A stretch of DNA of 33,107 bases, taken from positions 1 to 33,107 of the forward strand of contig CANRLC010000026.1 in the NCBI GenBank assembly GCA_947631405.1, read 5' to 3'. The DNA comes from an uncultured Clostridia bacterium (GTDB lineage Bacteria; Bacillota; Clostridia; Christensenellales; Aristaeellaceae). Below, one piece after another: positions 17,451 through 25,211 of the stretch. The first letter of the stretch is position 1, and each line of letters starts with the position of its first letter. A program made the translations under genes and the position numbers. The notes under the pieces were generated by a model. The model did not search any database, was not told where the DNA came from, and was given only the letters and a program-made list of their open reading frames with translations.

Positions 17451-17759
17451 TCACAGTTTGATCTCGATCTCCACACCGGCGGGGAGGTCGAGCTTCTCCA
17501 TCGCGTCAAAGGTGGCGCGGGTGGGGTTCTGAACGTCGATCAGGCGCTTGTGGGTGCGCTGCTCGAACTGTTCGCGGGAATCCTTGTCCTTGTGGGGCGA
17601 GCGCAGGATCGTCACGACCTCCTTCTCGGTCGGGAGCGGGATCGGGCCGGACACCTTGGAACCGGTGCGGCGCGCGGTCTCGACGATGCGCTCGGCGGCT
17701 TGGTCCACGAGGCTGTGCTCGTAAGCCCAGAGCTTGATGCGGATTTTCTTGCTGGCCAT
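17451..17759 (-). CDS. rpsJ: Ribosomal protein uS10
   Basis: uS10 is a 30S head protein that also binds NusB in antitermination. The 102-residue sequence has the family signature [40 protein letters not shown]. It is the first gene of the operon. The start is preceded by AAGGAGGAAAAGCA, which lies just after the last hairpin of the leader. Confidence 0.98.
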   Translation of the reverse strand: MASKKIRIKLWAYEHSLVDQAAERIVETARRTGSKVSGPIPLPTEKEVVTILRSPHKDKDSREQFEQRTHKRLIDVQNPTRATFDAMEKLDLPAGVEIEIKL

Positions 17760-17912
17760 TGCTTTTCCTCCTTGTTCGTACTCAAGTACGCTTGCTTGGC
17801 TGTTGCCCTGCCAGACGGTCTTGAGCCGTCGTCCGATCAGCGGACATGGTCCGCGACAGTTCCCCCACTTGGCCGGTGAGCAATCTGCCGCTTCATCCCG
17901 TTTGCAGACATC
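17760..17912 (-). promoter_or_regulatory. Structured 5' leader of the ribosomal-protein operon
   Basis: About 150 bases of untranslated leader lie between the promoter and rpsJ. In transcript order it holds three hairpins: GCGGAC/GTCCGC with a 3-base loop (17840-17854), GACGG/CCGTC (17814-17830), and CGTACT/AGTACG with a 2-base loop (17777-17790). The last ends a few bases before the AAGGAGG of rpsJ. No U tract follows any of them, so control, if any, would be at translation. In E. coli the S10 leader is the uL4 target; whether this one is bound by uL4 is unknown. Confidence 0.55.
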
Positions 17913-17918
17913 TTCAAC

Positions 17919-17947
17919 ATTATATTCCTCCTTTCAAATAATTTCAA
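17919..17947 (-). promoter_or_regulatory. Main promoter of the ribosomal-protein operon
   Basis: The minus strand reads TTGAAA (17942-17947), 17 bases, TATAAT (17919-17924): five of six and six of six to the housekeeping consensus. Upstream of the -35 box are A and T runs (about 17948-17985) that resemble an UP element, fitting a very strong promoter. The start of transcription should be near 17912. Confidence 0.8.
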
Positions 17948-17985
17948 CCCCTTTTTCGCAAATTTTTTTCACAATTTTTCGCCGC

Positions 17986-18377
17986 CCCGCCGCGGAAAGC
18001 CGCGCCGCGCCGCTTCAAAAAGTCAAGCGGATTTCCGCTTTTGTCGGCCCTCTCATGGCGCCGATTTTGTGCCGGTGTGTGTCCACGTTTCCGGGCGTAT
18101 CTTTGCGGGGTGTCGTGTCCACATCTCCGCGCGTGTCCTGCGCGCCGCGCGGCGGCGCAGGCGGCAAACGCGGGCGCTCCCGGGGAAAATTTCGTCAGGC
18201 GGCACAGCTTTTGCGGCGGATCTTTGTCCAATATGGCACTTTCCAAGGCGCGGCGCGGGCTTGGCCCTTCTTCCCTTCTCTTCCGCGTTCATTCTCTACT
18301 CGCGGGCCTGAGCAGAAAAAAATCTCTCTTCATTTTTTCCTTGCATCCGTTTCAGCTGTATCCTTTCCATTCTTCGT
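17986..18377. other. GC-rich spacer between divergent promoters, no gene seen
   Basis: About 390 bases separate the ribosomal promoter from the cyclase promoter. Open frames here have no ribosome binding site and no recognisable product. The only structure seen is a pair of imperfect 22-base direct repeats starting GTGTCCAC (18079-18100 and 18115-18136, 18 of 22 identical, 36 bases apart), which might be a binding site. The right end becomes pyrimidine-rich. Confidence 0.5.
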
Positions 18378-18406
18378 TTGCACTTACATCAAACCCGTGC
18401 TATAAT
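18378..18406 (+). promoter_or_regulatory. Promoter of the diguanylate cyclase gene
   Basis: The plus strand reads TTGCAC (18378-18383), 17 bases, TATAAT (18401-18406). Transcription should start near 18413. The leader of about 55 bases contains two small stems, CTCCC/GGGAG and CTCAC/GTGAG, before the start codon. The second stem includes the weak GTGAGG ribosome binding site, so it could limit translation. Confidence 0.75.
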
Positions 18407-18466
18407 AGAAAGCCTAAGCTCCCCCTTCGGGAGGCAATCTCACGCTGATAAAGTGAGGCCGCGCTA

Positions 18467-20137
18467 ATGCTAAATCGTTTTCAAAGGGCCGCCGTGATCC
18501 TCGCGGGCGCAACGATGCTCGCGATGCTCGCCGCCGCGTTCCTTCTTCATATTCCAAAGCCGCAGAGCGTCTTCCCCAGCGACGCCGTCCCCTGCGAGGA
18601 CGGCTGGCAAAACGAGGACGGCAGCGCCGCCGTCGTCACCGGCATCGAGCTGCCCAAGGGCAGCGCGGTGCGCTTCTTGCGCGCCGTGGACGGCGACGCG
18701 CTGGCGGGCCGCGATCTGTGCTTCCACAGCTACAACATCGCCTTTAAGGTCTACTTAAACGATCAGCTCGTCTACGACTTCGATCCCGTTTCCGGCGGCT
18801 ACTACGGCGAGTATTACGGCAACTACATCCACACCGTCTCCCTGCCCGCGTTCTCCGGCGACGCTGTGCTGCGCATCGACGGCACGATCCAGATCGGCGG
18901 AAGCTGGACGGGCTTCGGCGGCATGGTCTTCCAAGGCGGGGCGGATTTCCTTCGGGCGCTCGAGGAGCGCAGCGCGCCCGGCTTTCTCATGTGCTGCTTC
19001 GTCTTCCTCTTCGGCGCGCTGCTGACCCTGTTCGCGCTATTTGAGCTGGTGCAGCACGAGAACATGCTGGAGACCCTTTCTCTGGGCGTGCTGGTGATGC
19101 TCTTCAGCTTCTGGTGCGCCTCGCCCACGCGCATCCTCATCCTGTTCACCGGGAACTCCTCCGCGCTGCGCATCATCGACTACGTCGTGCTGTGCCTGCT
19201 GCCCGTGCCCGCGCTGCTCTTCGTCGCCGCGTTCACGAAGGAGACCCGAAACCCGGCGGTGTGTACCTGCGTGGCGCTGTCGATGGCCAGCTTCGCCGTG
19301 CAGATGATCGGCACGCCGCTGGGCCTTCTCGATTATGCCGACCTGCTGCCGTTTACCCATGTGATGGTCGTCGTCTCCATCGCGCTCATCGCCTACATGA
19401 TCGTCAAGGCGATCGTCCTTCGGCGGCTCACGCGCTCCCAGCGGCTCTACATCATCAGCTCGCTGCTGGCCATCGCGTCCGCGGGCGCGCTCGATCTCGT
19501 GCGCTACTACTCCGGCGATTCGACGGACGCGTCGCTCGCCTCGCGCGTCGGCCTCGTGATCTTCGTCATCATCCTCACGATCTACGAGATGCAGCAGATC
19601 GTCAACGTCCGCATGCGCATCCGCGAGGGCGAGGTGATGAAGCGGCTGGCGATGGAGGACGTGCTCACGGGGCTGCAAAACCGCACCGCGTTCGTCGCCT
19701 ATGAGAAGAAGCTGCTTGAGCGCGCCTCGGGCAAGTGCGTGTTCGTGCAGTGCGACCTCAACCACCTCAAGAAGGCGAACGACACCTACGGCCACGCTGA
19801 GGGCGACCGGCACATCATCGCGGCGGCGAAAGTGCTGCGCGAGAGCTTCGGCCCGACGGCGCACTGCTACCGCATCGGCGGCGACGAGTTCCTCATCGTG
19901 CTGGACGGGGAGGAGGCCACGGAGGATTACGCGCGCGGCGAGGCGCGGCTCAACAAGCTGCAAGCGCGCTACAACGACGAGGAGCGCCCGCCCATCCCGC
20001 TGGCGATCGCCTACGGCATGGCCGAGTACGACGTCTCCACCCACGACCCGGAGGTGGCGGAGCGGCTGGCAGACCAGCGCATGTACGAGCACAAGGCACG
20101 CCTCAAGGCCGAGGAGAATCAGGCGATTCAGGCGTAA
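18467..20137 (+). CDS. Membrane-bound diguanylate cyclase (GGDEF protein)
   Basis: This 556-residue protein should make cyclic di-GMP from two GTP. It has an N-terminal signal-anchor (about 8-28), an extracytoplasmic beta-rich domain (about 30-165; NIAFKVYLNDQLVYDF resembles the 7TMR-DISM sensor folds), about seven membrane helices (about 170-385), then a GGDEF domain. The catalytic domain starts at DVLTGLQNRTAF (398) and has the Mg-binding DLNHLKKANDTYGH segment and an intact GGDEF at 471-475. The usual RxxD inhibitory site just before GGDEF is absent (the stretch reads GPTAHCYRI), so product inhibition is probably lost. The ligand sensed is unknown. It is a single gene, divergent from the ribosomal operon. 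Confidence 0.92.
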   Translation: MLNRFQRAAVILAGATMLAMLAAAFLLHIPKPQSVFPSDAVPCEDGWQNEDGSAAVVTGIELPKGSAVRFLRAVDGDALAGRDLCFHSYNIAFKVYLNDQLVYDFDPVSGGYYGEYYGNYIHTVSLPAFSGDAVLRIDGTIQIGGSWTGFGGMVFQGGADFLRALEERSAPGFLMCCFVFLFGALLTLFALFELVQHENMLETLSLGVLVMLFSFWCASPTRILILFTGNSSALRIIDYVVLCLLPVPALLFVAAFTKETRNPAVCTCVALSMASFAVQMIGTPLGLLDYADLLPFTHVMVVVSIALIAYMIVKAIVLRRLTRSQRLYIISSLLAIASAGALDLVRYYSGDSTDASLASRVGLVIFVIILTIYEMQQIVNVRMRIREGEVMKRLAMEDVLTGLQNRTAFVAYEKKLLERASGKCVFVQCDLNHLKKANDTYGHAEGDRHIIAAAKVLRESFGPTAHCYRIGGDEFLIVLDGEEATEDYARGEARLNKLQARYNDEERPPIPLAIAYGMAEYDVSTHDPEVAERLADQRMYEHKARLKAEENQAIQA

Positions 20138-20165
20138 GGTTTTTCTCAGATAAAATTTTAATATG

Positions 20166-20289
20166 GTGCGAAGCACAGGATGGGGTCTGGGGACAATGTC
20201 CCCAGACAGGGTTTGGGGCGGTAGCCCCAACGTTCCCCGGCGCGTAGCGCCCACAGATAAGTAGCCCGGTAGCGAAGCGTTCCCGGGCG
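20166..20289 (+). repeat. Composite hairpin module after the cyclase gene (copy B)
   Basis: Twenty-eight bases after the stop codon comes a string of hairpins on the plus strand: GTGC/GCAC with loop GAA (20166-20176), GTCTGGGGA/TCCCCAGAC (20185-20207), TTGGGGC/GCCCCAA (20213-20230), GGCGC/GCGCC (20239-20251) and an outer stem GCCCGG/CCGGGC enclosing GCGAAGC (about 20263-20289). The order and orientation relative to the gene match copies A, C and E. No clear U tract follows the hairpins. Confidence 0.7.
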
Positions 20290-20401
20290 GGTTCATTATG
20301 AAAAGTTGTTCTATCCCGCCCTTGTTTGCTTAGTATAACTCATGGCAATGGTTCGATCATTTGGTTTGAGAATCATATAACTCCCGGGAAAACAGGACAA
20401 T

Positions 20402-20431
20402 GCCCGCCCCTCTCTCGCGAGAGGGGCGGGC
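20402..20431. repeat. 30-base palindrome, copy 1
   Basis: A perfect 13-base inverted repeat (GCCCGCCCCTCTC and its complement) with loop TCGC. An almost identical copy lies at 20563-20592 with loop TCAC. Between them is a third hairpin, TCCCCC/GGGGGA with loop GAA and matching outer arms (20449-20476). The three lie between the convergent cyclase and leuS genes and may act as a two-way transcription end, though flanking T runs are weak. Confidence 0.7.
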
Positions 20432-20562
20432 CCAGCTTGTCAAAGAAGTTCCTCTCCCCCGAAGGGGGAGGAGGAACACCCCGTATCGTTTCAAGGATTG
20501 CTCAGTTTTTTCTGCCACAAAAAACAGGATGCTAAAGAAAGCGGGTTTTTTTGACAGACTGT

Positions 20563-20592
20563 GCCCGCCCCTCTCTCACGAGAGGGGCGGGC
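20563..20592. repeat. 30-base palindrome, copy 2, next to the leuS 3' end
   Basis: The same 13-base arms as the copy at 20402-20431, with one loop base changed (TCAC). It begins 16 bases after the leuS stop on the minus strand. It probably serves as the leuS transcript end or as a stabilising 3' hairpin; no U run follows on the minus strand. Confidence 0.65.
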
Positions 20593-20608
20593 CGTTTGTA
20601 TGTTTTCA

Positions 20609-23020
20609 TCAGCACACGATGTTGAGCAGCCTGCCCGGCACGAAGATCAGCTTCTTCACCGGCTTGTCGCCGACGAGCTTCTTCACCGTCTCGTCCTCCA
20701 GCAGCTTTGCGCCGTCCTCCCGCCCAAGGCTCGTGGGCGCCATGATGCGCGCGCGCACCTTGCCGCAGATCTGCACGGCGATCTCGACCTCGTCGGCGAC
20801 GAGCTTGCCCTCGTCCCACGTCGGCCACTTCTGCTTGTAGATCGGCTCGCCAAAGCCGCACGCCTCCCACATCTCCTCGGTGATGTGCGGCGCGACCGGA
20901 TTGAGGCACAGCAGCAGCGCGCGCAGCTCGCCGCGCGAGACGCGGCTGTTTGCGTACAGCTCGTTGACGAAGGACATCATCGCGGCGATCGCGGTGTTGT
21001 ACTTCATGCGCTCGTAGTCCTCGGAGACCTTCTTGATCATCCCGTGGACGGACGCCTCCATCTCCGGCCGCACGCGCTCCTCGCCCGTGAGCATGTCCTG
21101 CAGGCGCCACACGCGCTCTAGGAAGCGGCGGCAGCCGCGCGCGCCCTCGGTAGACCACGGGATCGCCTGATCGAACGCGCCCATGAACATCTCGTAGAGG
21201 CGGAACGCGTCCGCGCCGATCTCGGCGATGGTGTCGTCGGGGTTGATGACGTTCCCGCGCGACTTGCTCATCTTTTCGCCGTTCGCGCCCAGGATCATGC
21301 CGTGGCTCGTGCGCTTCTGGTACGCCTCCTTGTTGGGGATGGCGCCGATGTCGTAGAGGAACAGGTTCCAGAAGCGGGAATAGAGCAGGTGCAGCGTCGT
21401 GTGCTCCATGCCGCCGTTGTACCAGTCCACGGGCATCCAGTATTTCAGCTCGTCGTAGCGGGCGAGCGCCGTGTCGCAGTGCGCGTCGGCGTAGCGCAGG
21501 AAGTACCACGACGATCCGGCCCACTGGGGCATGGTGTCCGTCTCGCGCTTGGCGGGGCCGCCGCAGTGCGGGCAGGTCGTATTCACCCAGCTCTCGATCT
21601 TGGAGAGCGGGCTTTCGCCGGAATCGGTCGGCTCGTAGTTATCGACCTCGGGCAGCAGCACGGGCAGCTGCTCCTCCGGCACGGGCACCCAGCCGCACTT
21701 CTCGCAATAGACCAGCGGGATCGGCTCGCCCCAATAGCGCTGGCGGGAGAAGACCCAGTCGCGCAGCTTGTAGTTGACCTTGCGCTCGCCGACCTTGTGC
21801 TCGACCAGCCAGTCGATGATGGTCTTCTTCGCCTCGGCGACGGACAGCCCGTCGAGGAAGCCGCTGTTGACCAGCACGCCGTCGGCGACGTCGGTATAGG
21901 CGGCCTTCTGCACGTCCTCGCCGCCCGCGACGACCTCGATGATCGGCAGGCCGAACTTCTTGGCGAATTCCCAGTCGCGCTCGTCGTGCGCGGGCACGGC
22001 CATGATCGCGCCGGTGCCGTAGGTGGCGAGCACATAGTCGGAGATGTACACGGGGATGCTCCGGCCGTTCACCGGGTCGATGGCGCGCACGCCCTTCAGC
22101 TCGACGCCGGTCTTGTCCTTGGCCAGCTCGGTGCGCTCAAAGTCGCTCTTGCGCGCGGCGGCCTCGCGGTAGGCGACGACCTCGTCCCAGTTCTGAATCC
22201 TTGCGCGGAGCCTGTCCACGACAGCGTGCTCCGGGGCGACGACCATGTACGTCGCGCCGAAGAGTGTGTCCGGACGGGTGGTGTACACGCGCAGCTTTTC
22301 GTCGGTGTCCTCCAGCGCGAAATCGACCTCCGCGCCCTCGCTGCGGCCGATCCAGTTGCGCTGCTGCACCTTCACCTTCTCGATGAAGTCCACGTCGTCG
22401 AGGCCGTCGAGCAGCTTCTGCGCGTAGTCGGTGATCTTGAGCATCCACTGGCTCTTGACGCGCCGGATGACCTCCGCGCCGCAGCGCTCGCACTTGCCCG
22501 CGACGACCTCCTCGTTGGCCAGACCGCACTTGCAGCTCGGGCACCAGTTGACGGGCATCTCGCTCTTGTAGGCGAGGCCCTTTTTATAGAGCTGCAGGAA
22601 GATCCACTGCGTCCACTTGAAGTAGGCGGGGTCTGTGGTATCGACCTCGCGCGACCAGTCGAACGAGAAGCCGATGCGCTTGAGTTGCTCGCGGAAGTGG
22701 TCGATGTTCTTCTTCGTCACACCCGCGGGATGGACGTGGTTCTTGATCGCGTAGTTTTCCGTCGGCAGGCCAAAGGCGTCCCAGCCGATCGGGAAGAGGA
22801 CGTTATAACCCTCCATGCGGCGCTTGCGCGCGATGATGTCCATCGCGGTATTGCTGCGCGGATGGCCGACGTGCAGCCCCGCGCCGGACGGGTACGGGAA
22901 CTCGATCAGCGCGTAGAACTTGGGCTTCTCGTGGCTCGCCTCGGCCTCGAAGCAATGCGCCTGTTCCCAGTTCTTCTGCCACTTCAGCTCGATTTTTTCG
23001 GGATTGTAGGGTTGGCTCAC
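20609..23020 (-). CDS. leuS: Leucyl-tRNA synthetase
   Basis: LeuRS charges tRNA-Leu with leucine. The product of about 803 residues has the HIGH-type motif HVGH (50-53), a zinc-type cluster CPSCKCGLAN...CERCG, the CP1 editing domain with TTRPDTLFGATYMVV, the catalytic-domain segment SRQRYWGEPIP and KMSKS (583-587), then the anticodon-binding and C-terminal domains. I place the start at the GTG at 23020 because AAGGAGG lies eight bases before it. The ATG at 23038 is six codons upstream and has a more distant AGAGGAAAG. Homologues start near the YNPEKIE segment, in line with the GTG. Expression is controlled by a T-box leader. Confidence 0.97.
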   Translation of the reverse strand: MSQPYNPEKIELKWQKNWEQAHCFEAEASHEKPKFYALIEFPYPSGAGLHVGHPRSNTAMDIIARKRRMEGYNVLFPIGWDAFGLPTENYAIKNHVHPAGVTKKNIDHFREQLKRIGFSFDWSREVDTTDPAYFKWTQWIFLQLYKKGLAYKSEMPVNWCPSCKCGLANEEVVAGKCERCGAEVIRRVKSQWMLKITDYAQKLLDGLDDVDFIEKVKVQQRNWIGRSEGAEVDFALEDTDEKLRVYTTRPDTLFGATYMVVAPEHAVVDRLRARIQNWDEVVAYREAAARKSDFERTELAKDKTGVELKGVRAIDPVNGRSIPVYISDYVLATYGTGAIMAVPAHDERDWEFAKKFGLPIIEVVAGGEDVQKAAYTDVADGVLVNSGFLDGLSVAEAKKTIIDWLVEHKVGERKVNYKLRDWVFSRQRYWGEPIPLVYCEKCGWVPVPEEQLPVLLPEVDNYEPTDSGESPLSKIESWVNTTCPHCGGPAKRETDTMPQWAGSSWYFLRYADAHCDTALARYDELKYWMPVDWYNGGMEHTTLHLLYSRFWNLFLYDIGAIPNKEAYQKRTSHGMILGANGEKMSKSRGNVINPDDTIAEIGADAFRLYEMFMGAFDQAIPWSTEGARGCRRFLERVWRLQDMLTGEERVRPEMEASVHGMIKKVSEDYERMKYNTAIAAMMSFVNELYANSRVSRGELRALLLCLNPVAPHITEEMWEACGFGEPIYKQKWPTWDEGKLVADEVEIAVQICGKVRARIMAPTSLGREDGAKLLEDETVKKLVGDKPVKKLIFVPGRLLNIVC

Positions 23021-23078
23021 GGTCTTTTCCTCCTTCATGAAGACGGGTCTTTCCTCTTTTGCGGCTCCCTTGCGGCGC

Positions 23079-23120
23079 AAAAAACGCCCCCGGCATGCGA
23101 AAACGCACGCGCAGGGGCGC
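23079..23120 (-). terminator. T-box terminator before leuS
   Basis: On the minus strand CGCCCC and GCGTGCG pair with CGCATGC and GGGGCG around loop TTTT, followed by a run of six T (plus-strand A at 23079-23084). It starts ten bases after the conserved T-box sequence, as expected for the terminator that competes with the antiterminator. Confidence 0.9.
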
Positions 23121-23345
23121 AGCATACGGCGCGGTACCACCCTGATTCGGCCGCGAACGCGGCCCTCACGGCTTCAAAAAGCACAGCCGATCACGGGGCC
23201 AGCCGTCGCGGGCTACTGCTTTCGCCCGCGCAACTCCGGGAGGAGCCGCGCGCGCCCGCCGCCCGCCGACTCGCAGCGACCGTCGGCTCTCTGCCTCGGC
23301 GTAAGGCGCGCCCTGTTCCCTTCATCGTCTTTCGATCTGGAATCG
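23121..23345 (-). promoter_or_regulatory. T-box leader of leuS
   Basis: The minus strand contains the T-box signature AGGGTGGTACCGCG (23130-23143), which base-pairs with uncharged tRNA acceptor ends through its NCCA-binding bulge. Upstream are elements of stem I, including AGAGAG followed by a GC-rich stem with GGTCGCTGCGAG. Linker features (GAAAGCAGTAGCC) follow. Uncharged tRNA-Leu should stabilise the antiterminator and raise leuS expression. A CTC triplet near 23235 is a candidate specifier codon, but I could not place it by folding. Confidence 0.93.
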
Positions 23346-23351
23346 GGTCTT

Positions 23352-23380
23352 ATTGTATCGGAGGGCGGCGAAAAAGTCAA
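23352..23380 (-). promoter_or_regulatory. leuS promoter
   Basis: The minus strand reads TTGACT (23375-23380), 17 bases, TACAAT (23352-23357), both five of six to consensus. The predicted start near 23345 gives a T-box leader of the usual length before leuS. Confidence 0.85.
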
Positions 23381-23409
23381 GCGGTTTGGCGCAAATTCAA
23401 AGGTTTGAT

Positions 23410-23552
23410 GCGGCTTCGCTTGTCCGGGAACGCAAACGCTTCGCGTTTGCTGCCGGACGCGGGGGTTGGCCTGCGGCTAGGGAACGGTTTTTGGGGCGCC
23501 GCCCCAAACCCCGCTGGGGATTTCATCCCCAGACCCCACCACCGCTTCGCGG
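23410..23552 (-). repeat. Composite hairpin module between the anti-sigma-like gene and leuS (copy C)
   Basis: On the plus strand: one full unit of the 65-bp repeat (23410-23467, with the stem GCAAACGC, loop TTC), then TTTGGGGC/GCCCCAAA (23490-23508), CTGGGGAT/ATCCCCAG with loop TTC (23514-23532) and CCGC/GCGG with loop TTC (23542-23552). Read on the minus strand it begins about 20 bases after the stop of the gene at 23575, in the same orientation as copies A and E. It shows that the 65-bp unit and the hairpin set belong to one composite element. Confidence 0.8.
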
Positions 23553-23574
23553 CGGATTTAAGGGTCGTCCTATA

Positions 23575-24513
23575 TCACAGCGCCGCTTCAAACGCCTCGA
23601 AGAACTCCGGGCAGCTCCAGCTGCCGCAGCCGCAGAGCGTATCGCCCGAGACGCCGAGCTGCAGCTGCAATCCCGAATCCAGCGTCGCCGTGAGCGTCTG
23701 CGCGCGCTGGGAGGCGTCGGCGGAGACGAGCGTCGCGCTGGAGAGCAGCACGTCGATCGCGCCCTGCGCGGCCTCGCCCGTGAGCGTGCCCACGCCGGAG
23801 AGCGTCAGCTCCTCGACGTGCCCGCGCACGGAGAACGTGTCCTCCAGCGTACACGCGCCGGGGCCTTTGCCCGCGTAGCTCACGCGCTGGAACAGGCGCA
23901 TCGCGCCGTGTACGCGCGCGGCGACGGCGGTGCGGCTATCCAGCCCCGCCACGGCGTAGATCGCGCTGCCCGCCTCCGCGACGTTGGACAGTCCGGCGTC
24001 AAGCGCTTCCTCGCCCGCGAGGGACGGCTCCTCGGTCACCTGCGCGACCTCGCCCACGGCCTCGCCGATCTGGCTTTGCTCCAGCGACGCGGGGCTTACG
24101 AGCATGCGATAGACGCCCTCGTCCGTGGAGACCAGCGGCATATCGCCCTCTCCGGCGGCGAAGAGCGTATGGCCCGGCGCGACGGCCGCGCGCACCTTTG
24201 CGCCCTCGCCGAGCGCGGCGTAGAGCTTCGCGTCGTCGATCACCGTCACCGCGGCGTTTCCGCCGCCCGCCGTGATCGTCGCGATGGGCACGACGCCCTG
24301 CTGCCGGCGTTGCAGGCCGAGCGCGCCCACGCATGCGACGGCGAGCGCGGCGCAGCACAGCGCCGGAACCAGCGCGCGGGCGGGCTTTCTCCTCGGCGCG
24401 CGCGCAAGCGCGGCCTCGCGGACGCGGCGGAATCCGTCGGGCGCGGCGTGCAGCCCGCCCAGCATCTCGTCGGCGATCGGCCTCAGTTCGTCGAGGCGGT
24501 CAATTTCCTTCAC
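23575..24513 (-). CDS. Putative membrane-anchored regulator of the adjacent ECF sigma factor
   Basis: I do not recognise a named family. The 312-residue protein has a short cytoplasmic region (1-46), one membrane helix (about 47-67) and a long extracytoplasmic Ala/Gly-rich part, ending with a cysteine cluster (CGCGSWSC) near the C-terminus. A gene of this layout directly after, and overlapping, an ECF sigma gene is usually an anti-sigma factor or a signal partner; that is inference from context. The start is placed at the GTG at 24513. The ATG three codons upstream (24522) abuts the AAAGGAGG site with no spacing, whereas the GTG sits nine bases after it. The overlap with the sigma gene suggests coupled translation. 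Confidence 0.7.
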   Translation of the reverse strand: MKEIDRLDELRPIADEMLGGLHAAPDGFRRVREAALARAPRRKPARALVPALCCAALAVACVGALGLQRRQQGVVPIATITAGGGNAAVTVIDDAKLYAALGEGAKVRAAVAPGHTLFAAGEGDMPLVSTDEGVYRMLVSPASLEQSQIGEAVGEVAQVTEEPSLAGEEALDAGLSNVAEAGSAIYAVAGLDSRTAVAARVHGAMRLFQRVSYAGKGPGACTLEDTFSVRGHVEELTLSGVGTLTGEAAQGAIDVLLSSATLVSADASQRAQTLTATLDSGLQLQLGVSGDTLCGCGSWSCPEFFEAFEAAL

Positions 24514-25033
24514 CGGACGCATCCTCCTTTAACAGCGCTTCGAGCTTTCTCCTCGCGCGCGAGAGGCGGCTGGAGACGGTGCCCTCCGGCAGCCCCAGCG
24601 CCTGTGCGATCTCCGAGATGCCCAGTCCCTGATAGTAGTGCAGCAAAATCGTCTCGCGGAACGGCGCGGGCAGCCGCTGCACGGCGCGCATCAGCTCGGC
24701 CTTTTCCTCGCGCTGCTCGACGGTGTCCTCCTGCGCGGGCACGATCTCGAGCGTCGGCGCGCCCAGCACCACGCGGCGCAGCCATGCGCCGCGCCACACG
24801 TCGCGGCAGCAGTTGACCGTCACGCGCAGCAGCCACGCCTTTTCCCGCCCCGGCTCGATGGCCTCGCCGTGGGTGTAGAGCTTGAGGAACACGTCCTGGC
24901 AGACGTCCTCCGCCTTATGGCGGTCGGCCAGATAGAAATACGCCATGCGCAGCACGTCGTCCGCGTACTGCGCGTAGAGGCGTTCAAACTGCTCCTCGAA
25001 GCTCGCCGCGCGCTCTGCTTCCACTCGCTTCAC
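24500..25033 (-). CDS. ECF-type RNA polymerase sigma factor
   Basis: The 177-residue protein has sigma region 2 (about 13-82: FERLYAQYADDVLRMAYFYL, then DRHKAEDVCQDVFLKLY) and region 4 (about 115-168: LPAPFRETILLHYYQGLGIS, EIAQALGLPEGTVSSRLSRAR). There is no region 1 or 3, as in ECF sigmas. The start codon is a GTG at 25033 after GGAAGCGGGAA, a weak site; a second GTG lies three codons on. The partner gene overlaps its end. The neighbouring envelope genes make a cell-surface stress role likely, but the target promoters are not visible. Confidence 0.93.
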   Translation of the reverse strand: MKRVEAERAASFEEQFERLYAQYADDVLRMAYFYLADRHKAEDVCQDVFLKLYTHGEAIEPGREKAWLLRVTVNCCRDVWRGAWLRRVVLGAPTLEIVPAQEDTVEQREEKAELMRAVQRLPAPFRETILLHYYQGLGISEIAQALGLPEGTVSSRLSRARRKLEALLKEDASGEGN

Positions 25034-25109
25034 TTCCCGCTTCCAATAAGTAGACGAATGAACCCAGCGGTTTCATCCGGGGTTTTTCAAAAAACTTTTG
25101 CGCACGTCC

Positions 25110-25138
25110 ATTATACCGCTTTCGCCCGCGCCGCGCAA
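25110..25138 (-). promoter_or_regulatory. Promoter of the sigma / anti-sigma pair
   Basis: The minus strand reads TTGCGC (25133-25138), 17 bases, TATAAT (25110-25115). It looks like a housekeeping promoter rather than an ECF-type autoregulated one. The leader of about 70 bases contains an A/T-rich stretch and no obvious hairpin. Confidence 0.65.
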
Positions 25139-25176
25139 GGGACGCGCCGCTGGCAACGCCTGCCAATGCGCGCGCG

Positions 25177-25205
25177 AAAGGGCGCGGAACCCCTCTTCCG
25201 CGCCC
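25177..25205 (-). terminator. Likely terminator after the TPM-domain gene
   Basis: A perfect ten-base stem GGGCGCGGAA/TTCCGCGCCC with a six-base loop begins seven bases after the TPM gene stop on the minus strand and is followed by TTTCG. The stem is strong but the T run is short. Confidence 0.6.
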
Positions 25206-25211
25206 CTGATT

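Noticed and set aside
17837-17920. A 27-codon minus-strand frame with AAAGGAGG before its ATG, looking like a leader peptide of the ribosomal operon
   Set aside because: Its ribosome binding site lies in the spacer and its ATG overlaps the -10 box of the predicted promoter, so transcripts would start downstream of the start codon.
17944-18246. A minus-strand frame of 100 codons upstream of the ribosomal promoter
   Set aside because: It would start at TTG without a ribosome binding site and has biased, unrecognisable composition.
20340-20370. A tRNA remnant suggested by GGTTCGATC
   Set aside because: The flanking bases do not form a T stem and no other tRNA arms are present.
25073-25111. A 12-codon minus-strand frame starting MDVRKSFLKN before the sigma gene
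   Set aside because: The ATG overlaps the TATAAT box, there is no ribosome binding site, and it would lie at or before the transcript start.
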